Source: Mycocentrospora acerina (taxonomy: Eukaryota; Ascomycota; Dothideomycetes; Pleosporales). From it: a DNA stretch of 64,000 bases. The stretch is taken from the NCBI GenBank assembly GCA_022701365.1, contig JAKUHH010000184.1, forward strand, positions 682,001-746,000. The letters are read 5' to 3'. The notes under the pieces were generated by a model. It was not told the DNA's origin, searched no databases, and saw only the letters and a list, made by a program, of their open reading frames with translations. Below, piece after piece: positions 58,640 through 64,000 of this stretch (position 1 is its first letter; each line of letters starts with the position of its first letter). The position numbers and the translations under genes are program-made.

Positions 58640-58642
58640 TTT

Positions 58643-58742
58643 GGTTGGTGGTCAGTACTCAGTGGTTGGTGGTCAATACTCAGTGGTTGGTGGTCAGTAC
58701 ACAGTGGTGGGTAGTCAATACACAGTGGTCGATAGTCAATGA
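58643..58742. repeat. 21-bp tandem repeat, about 4.7 copies
   Basis: Units of GGTTGGTGGTCAGTACTCAG plus T with a few changes, directly after the aldehyde dehydrogenase stop codon, so within its likely 3' UTR. Confidence 0.92.
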
Positions 58743-58753
58743 TTTTTTGTGAT

Positions 58754-58754
<1 letters not shown>

Positions 58755-58787
<33 letters not shown>
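58755..58787. repeat. (AGT)n microsatellite
   Basis: About ten AGT/TAG triplets in a row, shortly after the 21-bp tandem repeat. Confidence 0.9.
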
Positions 58788-59958
58788 TGGTGAATGATGA
58801 TAATAATCATAACAATTAGTGTGGCAATTGATAGCGGGCGTCAAGAAGATTAGAGTTTTGGGGTTGTGCTGTCGTGCAGAAAAGTGACCCCCATCACCAC
58901 CCCAAAAAAAAAGATTTCCAAGTTAAGATGACGATAATGTCCGTCTGTCGGCGCACGGCACGACGCCCATACTCATGGGTAAATGCTTGAATAGAATGGA
59001 GCGGAGATCACGGTCAAATGCAGAAGGAGGACGATGATCGTCATTTTTCATGTCAACCCAAGAGCTAGTGAATTATCAAAAGATTATGGATTGGGAAAGT
59101 AGCTAAGCCCAAATGATAAATTGGTTATAATGGAGAAAAATCACAACATCTAATCGTCGCAATGAGACAGAAGCCTTCTTCATAAGGGTTTCGCATTTTT
59201 CGCTAAAATACTAAAGTACGATTCCAAACAGCCCTCCCATCATATCCATATCGCATAGTTGATACAGAAGTGATGCATGCTGTTTCCTAGCTCTCTCCTA
59301 TCAAATTCGTATGTGCAGACATACAAACAGATTCTTCAAACATTTCATCCAAAAAAGGGGGGTATAAAAAAAAAAGGGGGGGGATATCACCAAACTCTAG
59401 CTCCACCAGAGAAAAAGGCAGTCGCCTGCGGGTATCGAAGCGTACTCTAGGAGGGTGCCCCAGGCAGTATTTCCATATGCCCTCCAACGTGCAGCGTCCT
59501 GTCACGCGCCGTCTAAAATCAGATCCACCAACAAGGGGTATTCGAAGTAAAGCAAAATATTGGGAATAAGTAGGTACCAGCGACCAAGACTCTTCGTAAG
59601 GACAGTAGATATAGCCCCAGAACCAAGCCCTCAGCATCCGCAATCATCAATCGTATCAAACAATGGAAGAAATGGGGATTACAAAGATAGTATCCGGACT
59701 AACGTGGGAAGTGAGAAAAGTAAAAGCGCCAATCTCAACCAAGGAGTGAATGTGAAACTAAAAAAAAAACACTAAAGGCTAAAGTAGAAGTAAAGGGGGG
59801 GTATAGCAGACGTGAACAGATATCGTCGTGAATACATGAGAAGGCAGCGATGCAGCCTAGGCCGTGTGCCTTATTGAGGATGGACAGATTTGAATCAAAG
59901 ACAAGCACACTAGTCGATGATGCAAGAAGCCCCGGCTTCGGACTACTTGGAGCGCGTC

Positions 59959-60339
59959 TCACAAGGCAAGGTAGCCAACGCCAGCAACAAGCGCTGCGAG
60001 GAGAGCATTGACATTCAAGGCCGAGGCAGCGCCAACAAACTGGGATGGGGAGGGTTGGGCGGTAGAGCGAGTTGGGGCGGAGCCAGTAGGAGCGGAGCCA
60101 GTAGGAGCGACGGTGGTGTTGTAGCTAGTAGAGTACGAGGCCGAGGGCGTGTAGCGAATGGTCGAGGTTTGGTTGGCGACGCTGCCAGTAGGCGAGGCGC
60201 CCGATGCAGTGACGGTGTTGACACGAGTGATGGTCGAGGTGACGTAGACGGTAGCTTCGTAGGAGTCGTCGCTGCTCTGGGCAAAGACGCAAATGAGCAG
60301 CGCGAAGAGGAAAACAATGACTTGGTGGAAGGAGCGCAT
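59959..60339 (-). CDS. Small Ser/Thr-rich GPI-anchored cell-wall protein
   Basis: Single exon, 126 residues. A signal peptide (about 1-20: MRSFHQVIVFLFALLICVFA) precedes a Ser/Thr/Tyr-rich mature part with three N-glycosylation-type sequons (NQT, NTT) and short PTGSA repeats. A C-terminal hydrophobic stretch (about 107-126, LLAALVAGVGYLAL) after a small-residue region fits GPI attachment. Such small wall or plasma-membrane mannoproteins are common in moulds and mostly uncharacterised. Upstream on the sense strand is a leader of CAA/CAT triplets (60340-60400) and a TATATAAG box near 60626-60634. No cysteines remain in the mature part, unlike CFEM or hydrophobin proteins. Confidence 0.8.
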   Translation of the reverse strand: MRSFHQVIVFLFALLICVFAQSSDDSYEATVYVTSTITRVNTVTASGASPTGSVANQTSTIRYTPSASYSTSYNTTVAPTGSAPTGSAPTRSTAQPSPSQFVGAASALNVNALLAALVAGVGYLAL

Positions 60340-62096
60340 CTTGGAGTTGTTTTGGTTGTTGTTGTTGGTGATGTTGATGTTGATGTTGAGGTTGTAGTTG
60401 GCTAGAGATGCGCTTGGATGTTATGGAGCTGCAAAGAGTGGTAATTCAAGACAAGTCTCGCGTGTGTTGTGTGTATTGGGTATGCTGTGTGTGCACGTGT
60501 TGGTTGCAGAGAGAGAGTGTGTGGGCTGATGATATGCGACAGCAGTGTTGTGGAGGGATGGCCGAGTGAATGTGTGTAGGCGGGGCTAGCAGAAAGGAAG
60601 GGGTGCGCAGGGCAAGGCTACGGTCTTATATAAAAGAGGGACTTTGGAGTCGGCCAGACGGACGTGCTTTGGGTTTGGAGAGAAACAGCAGACGGAGTGG
60701 GTCCTGGGGGAGTTTTCGTGTGTTATGAGGGTAATTTCCCGTCGTCTTGGTGCAATTTCGGGACAAGTGCACTAGCGCTGGTTCGTACCTGCCCAGCCGC
60801 TGAGCCGTGCTGCCAACTCCACTGCGGGCGCATGGCGCACGGCAAATCATTGTCGCAGATGGTACATGGCAGTACCCAGTATGTGCACATGCAGGGCCAG
60901 AGCAAGGCCATGTCATGTGTATCCAGCGTCTATTCTTCATCGACGTTCGTGAGAGTAGCAATCGCCTCTTGTCACGCCCGACACTCGCGCGCATGTGTTG
61001 CACCAGCACAACCAGTGCGTGGCCACTGAAACACGCAGCGAATCGTCTTGCGCCTGGCCGCCGGCCGCGCTGCTGGTCAGGGCGCAAAGCCACCGCACAC
61101 CATACCCACCCACACTGACAACACTGACACACACACCTACACCTACACCTACTCCTCACACAGACGTGGCATCGTGGAACCGGATCCGTTTTGGGGCGAC
61201 AACGTGGTTGTGCCGCAGTAGCTGCAGGTACAACGTGCCAGCTAACGTGCCGACTAACGTGCTCACCCGCCTTGGTCGCATTCAAACTTTGCAAAGAGTC
61301 TGCGCTGTGGGCTGCCCAGCGTCCAGTGAGAGCAACCGCTTGTGTGATGTTGGCGCAGTAGCATCCTCATCAATCCTCACCAACTCGGCTTGCTTGCTTC
61401 TTTCCTTCCCTCCAGGTGACAGGCAGAGATTGCGCGAATTCGTCACTCACAAATGATGCCAATTTGCCCACGTCTGCCGTGACTCCAGCCAAGTCCGGCT
61501 ATCGCTGTCACTCACTCAAATGCTCATTATCAATCTTCATTTCTTGCAGCCGCCCGCACTGGCCAAGTGCGCTAGGAAACGACCGCGGTCCCTCAGTCCA
61601 ACTCAAACAATCTCAAATCCATCTCCAGCCCAGGCTAGTCGAAATCATACACTGTTGCTCGTCGCCAAATCAACTGCCCTGCGCGCCCGCTCGCCTTTCC
61701 ATCCATTCCCCCGCCCAGTCCAATCAGCCCATATTGTGCCTTTAACCATGTCCAGCCCCAAAACACGAAGCTCATAACGCCTGTGAGGCCCAGTGTCAGT
61801 CGCCTGAAGCACCTTGGTATCATACCGGGCGCGCCCCGAGCTAAACTAGACAATCATCTCCTTTCCCACTCTTTTTCCTTTACCTACCCGCCCTTGCAAA
61901 GGTGACCCTCAAAGCCATGAACCAAGCCTTGTAGTCTTCCACTCGACACCATGGTAAACGGTAAATGAGCAAGCGATCAAACGCACGTACCTTGAAAACC
62001 ACCCCCTCTCTCACACTCTCTCATGTCTGTAGCGTGTCAAACGTCGTGTTTCAAAAGACTCTATCAATGCCAATTTCGTCAACCTCCCAAATGCCC
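60340..62096. other. 1.76 kb intergenic region
   Basis: Between the GPI-protein start and the Tco89-like stop, both minus strand. A 222-codon minus frame (60626-61294) is Cys/Arg-rich without motif and overlaps CA/CT-rich repeats, so I treat it as spurious. No gene supported. Confidence 0.5.
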
Positions 62097-63821
62097 TCAG
62101 TCCGCATCCACAACCTCAGCACTCTCCCACATCCGCCGACAGATCTCCTCAGCCTCCGTCGGGGGTCTGGCATGTTCCTCATCAACGCTCTCTCCGTCAC
62201 CATCATCGTCGTCGCGACTAGTCCGGCCGCCCGTCTCAAAGCTGACTCGCCCTCTCCGCGAGCTTGCGCCATCGGTTTCGGCCTCAACGCCAGATTCATT
62301 CAGGCTAGTACTGCTCATGCTGTTGATGCCTGCAGACCCGTTCGAACCCGCTGATTTGGAGACATGCGTCTTCATCTTTTGCTTTACCCCAGAAATCTGC
62401 TGAATGCGTCGGATCGAGTCTGCAAGGGGGTTGCGGTATCGTCGCACAACCTTGTATTCAACCGCCACATGGTTGAATTGCTGCTGCAGCCGAGGGTCTA
62501 CACGCCCTTCGCCGTTTGCATTGTACTGCATACCCGACGGGAAAAAGGCAGATCCGCCAGCGCGCGCCATAACGGCAGGCACAAGCTTCTGTGGCTCAAT
62601 GGCCGACGATGCCCGTTGGAGTAATAGCTTTTGTTGGGTTCTGTTCAACGTTGGCGTAGTCGTACCCGACCGCTGCACATTTGGCGTAGACTTGTTCCTC
62701 TTGCTTTCGTCAACTTCGCCGTCGTCAGATCTCTGCTCGTTCTGCGGAGCCATGTATTCGCCGTTTGCGGGCGTCCCTGCAGAGCCGTGCCCGTCCATGA
62801 AGCGTGACACCAGATCCCGTCCCGGTGTGTCTACCAATGTTGATGTAGCGCTGTGGGGGGGCATTGCCGAACGTGCGTTTTCACGCTCGGCGCGCGTGTT
62901 TTCGCGCTCTGTCGCCGCGCTTGATGTGTTGTGCGCAGACATGCTCGAGGTAGAGCCCCGCTGTAACAAACGCGAGGTGATCATGTCGGCGTCTGGAGGA
63001 CGCGAGTGGTGATGTGCGCCTCCTCCGTTCGCCTGCGTGTTGTTGCGTGTGCGATCGGCCAGCGTGTGGGCAGCCTGGCTGGTGTTGGGTGAATCGTGTG
63101 CTGCCGTGGATTGTGATGCCATGCTCTCTCCCTGGGCCCTGTCTTCGGCCGCTCGCTGCTGTTGCTGGTCGAGAATGACCGAGTTTGAGCGCGTGTTGGA
63201 ACGCGTCGTGGTGGGCGACTGCGAGGCACTCTCCTCTGTCCAGCCGTCGTCACCGCCCTGGTCATCGCTGTCGGCATCAAAGTGCACGGCGGCATGGGCA
63301 TCGGGCGAAGACTGACGCGACCTGTTGGGTGTTGCCAGTGCGCGTTTGGCCGCAGCAATATCGCTCTTGGAGGCTTTGGACGCGTGTTTGCCCTGCCCGT
63401 GGCGCACGAGGTGGCCGCTCGAGTGGTTCTTGCGCAGGTTGACATGGCCATGGCCCTGCGCGATCCTCACGATGGCGCCCGACGACGCATTGCGCTTGAA
63501 GCCGGGGCGCGGGCTGCTGGGAGCCGAAATCGAGTTGCCAGACTGCGAGCGGTGGTGATGGCGCGACGTCTCTTCGGCGGCGGCGACGGGCTGTTGCTGT
63601 TGCTGCTGTGCGGCCTTGGTGAGCTTGCTCGGGTGCTTGCCCGTCGATGGGTTTCTCTGCATGCGCGCGCCGACGACGTGATGGCGCGAGACTTTGTGCT
63701 GGGCGGGCCGCGGGTGCGACTCGGATGGCGACTGTGAAATGTGCGACTGCGATGAATGCTGTCTGGTCATGCCCGCCGGCCGCTTGGGCCGCGACTGTCC
63801 ATCGTCGCCCGAGGAGACCAT
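62097..63821 (-). CDS. TORC1 subunit Tco89-like protein
   Basis: Single exon, 574 residues from ATG 63821. Almost entirely low-complexity and predicted disordered, rich in Ser, His, Gln and Arg, with a poly-Gln run. It keeps the conserved islands of the fungal TCO89 family: SSPRPGFKRNASSGAIVRI, then GHVNLRKNHSSGHLVRHG, then DDGWTEESASQSPTTTRSNT, and the C-terminal EYKVVRRYRNPLADSIRRI. Tco89 is a component of the nutrient-sensing TORC1 kinase complex at the vacuole and is needed for stress and rapamycin response. The frame stays open another 46 codons upstream but without an ATG, through His/Ser/Thr repeats (HSTSHSTS) that look like leader sequence. The acidic C-terminus contains RDDDDGDGESVDEE. 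Confidence 0.88.
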   Translation of the reverse strand: MVSSGDDGQSRPKRPAGMTRQHSSQSHISQSPSESHPRPAQHKVSRHHVVGARMQRNPSTGKHPSKLTKAAQQQQQQPVAAAEETSRHHHRSQSGNSISAPSSPRPGFKRNASSGAIVRIAQGHGHVNLRKNHSSGHLVRHGQGKHASKASKSDIAAAKRALATPNRSRQSSPDAHAAVHFDADSDDQGGDDGWTEESASQSPTTTRSNTRSNSVILDQQQQRAAEDRAQGESMASQSTAAHDSPNTSQAAHTLADRTRNNTQANGGGAHHHSRPPDADMITSRLLQRGSTSSMSAHNTSSAATERENTRAERENARSAMPPHSATSTLVDTPGRDLVSRFMDGHGSAGTPANGEYMAPQNEQRSDDGEVDESKRNKSTPNVQRSGTTTPTLNRTQQKLLLQRASSAIEPQKLVPAVMARAGGSAFFPSGMQYNANGEGRVDPRLQQQFNHVAVEYKVVRRYRNPLADSIRRIQQISGVKQKMKTHVSKSAGSNGSAGINSMSSTSLNESGVEAETDGASSRRGRVSFETGGRTSRDDDDGDGESVDEEHARPPTEAEEICRRMWESAEVVDAD

Positions 63822-64000
63822 GTTTGCGGGCTGTCTGCCGTCGACAATGTGAGAGGCAAAGGGCGGTCGGGTGGCTGGCGGCGGTGCACCGGCGTCGTTG
63901 CAGCTGGTCGAGTGAGAGGTCGAGTGAGAGGTCGAGTAAGAGAGAGCGCAGCGGGTCAACGGCGGTGGGACTAGGCGTGTGTGGCCAGCGGAGAGCTTCT

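Larger units (their letters stand above)
58640..59958. other. Intergenic region with 3' repeats
   Basis: 1.3 kb between convergent genes (dehydrogenase plus, GPI protein minus). The left part holds the 21-bp and AGT repeats; the rest is A/T-rich with homopolymer runs. No gene seen. Confidence 0.5.

Noticed and set aside
60626..61294. 222-codon Cys/Arg-rich minus-strand open frame
   Set aside because: Composition follows CA/CT-rich repeats; no signal peptide or domain, and overlapping frames are equally open.

Overview
The window is eukaryotic nuclear DNA from a filamentous ascomycete (Pezizomycotina). Most genes have several exons with short GT-AG introns (about 47-160 bp, a few of 320-380 bp), and the families are typical of moulds: a siderophore transporter, a ferric reductase, Zn2Cys6 regulators, an HP1-type chromo protein and a TORC1 Tco89 subunit. 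Gene content and style suggest a Dothideomycete, perhaps Pleosporales; this is an inference. I assembled 20 protein-coding gene models by hand, checking phase at every junction, plus one partial or broken coding stretch.

Region 1 (1-15.8 kb) is rich in metal uptake. After a truncated AIM6-like phosphodiesterase gene (1-1352, minus) come three GATA-type sites matching ATCWGATAA upstream of a siderophore-iron MFS transporter (4689-6598, plus). Next are a cutinase-like, probably GPI-anchored secreted esterase (minus), a zinc medium-chain dehydrogenase (plus), a cysteine-rich single-pass surface protein (plus), an intronless ferric-chelate reductase (minus) and, divergent from it, a Ctr copper transporter (plus). 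Reductase and Ctr form a plausible reduce-then-import pair.

Region 2 (15.8-36.7 kb) is gene-poor. It holds an RGG-box/coiled-coil protein (18.4-20.0 kb), an open coding-like segment without a start (20.1-20.9 kb), and an AreA-like-region/DUF3295 regulator (28.1-29.8 kb). Two gaps of about 7 kb have no supportable gene; the second ends in tetranucleotide repeats.

Region 3 (36.7-45.3 kb) holds chaperonin subunit CCT5 (nine exons, minus) divergent from an HP1-like chromo/chromo-shadow protein (six exons, plus), a 48-residue membrane microprotein, and an F-box protein (seven exons, minus) followed by a 39-bp minisatellite.

Region 4 (45.9-58.6 kb) holds a Zn2Cys6 factor, an amdS-type amidase and a Ysc84/SH3 actin-patch protein (all minus), then a second Zn2Cys6 factor and an aldehyde dehydrogenase (both plus). 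Amidase, aldehyde dehydrogenase and two regulators could be a small catabolic neighbourhood, although the Ysc84 gene sits inside it. Region 5 (58.6-64 kb) has a tandem repeat abutting the dehydrogenase stop codon, a small GPI-anchored wall protein, a long intergenic stretch, and a TORC1 Tco89-type gene near the right edge.
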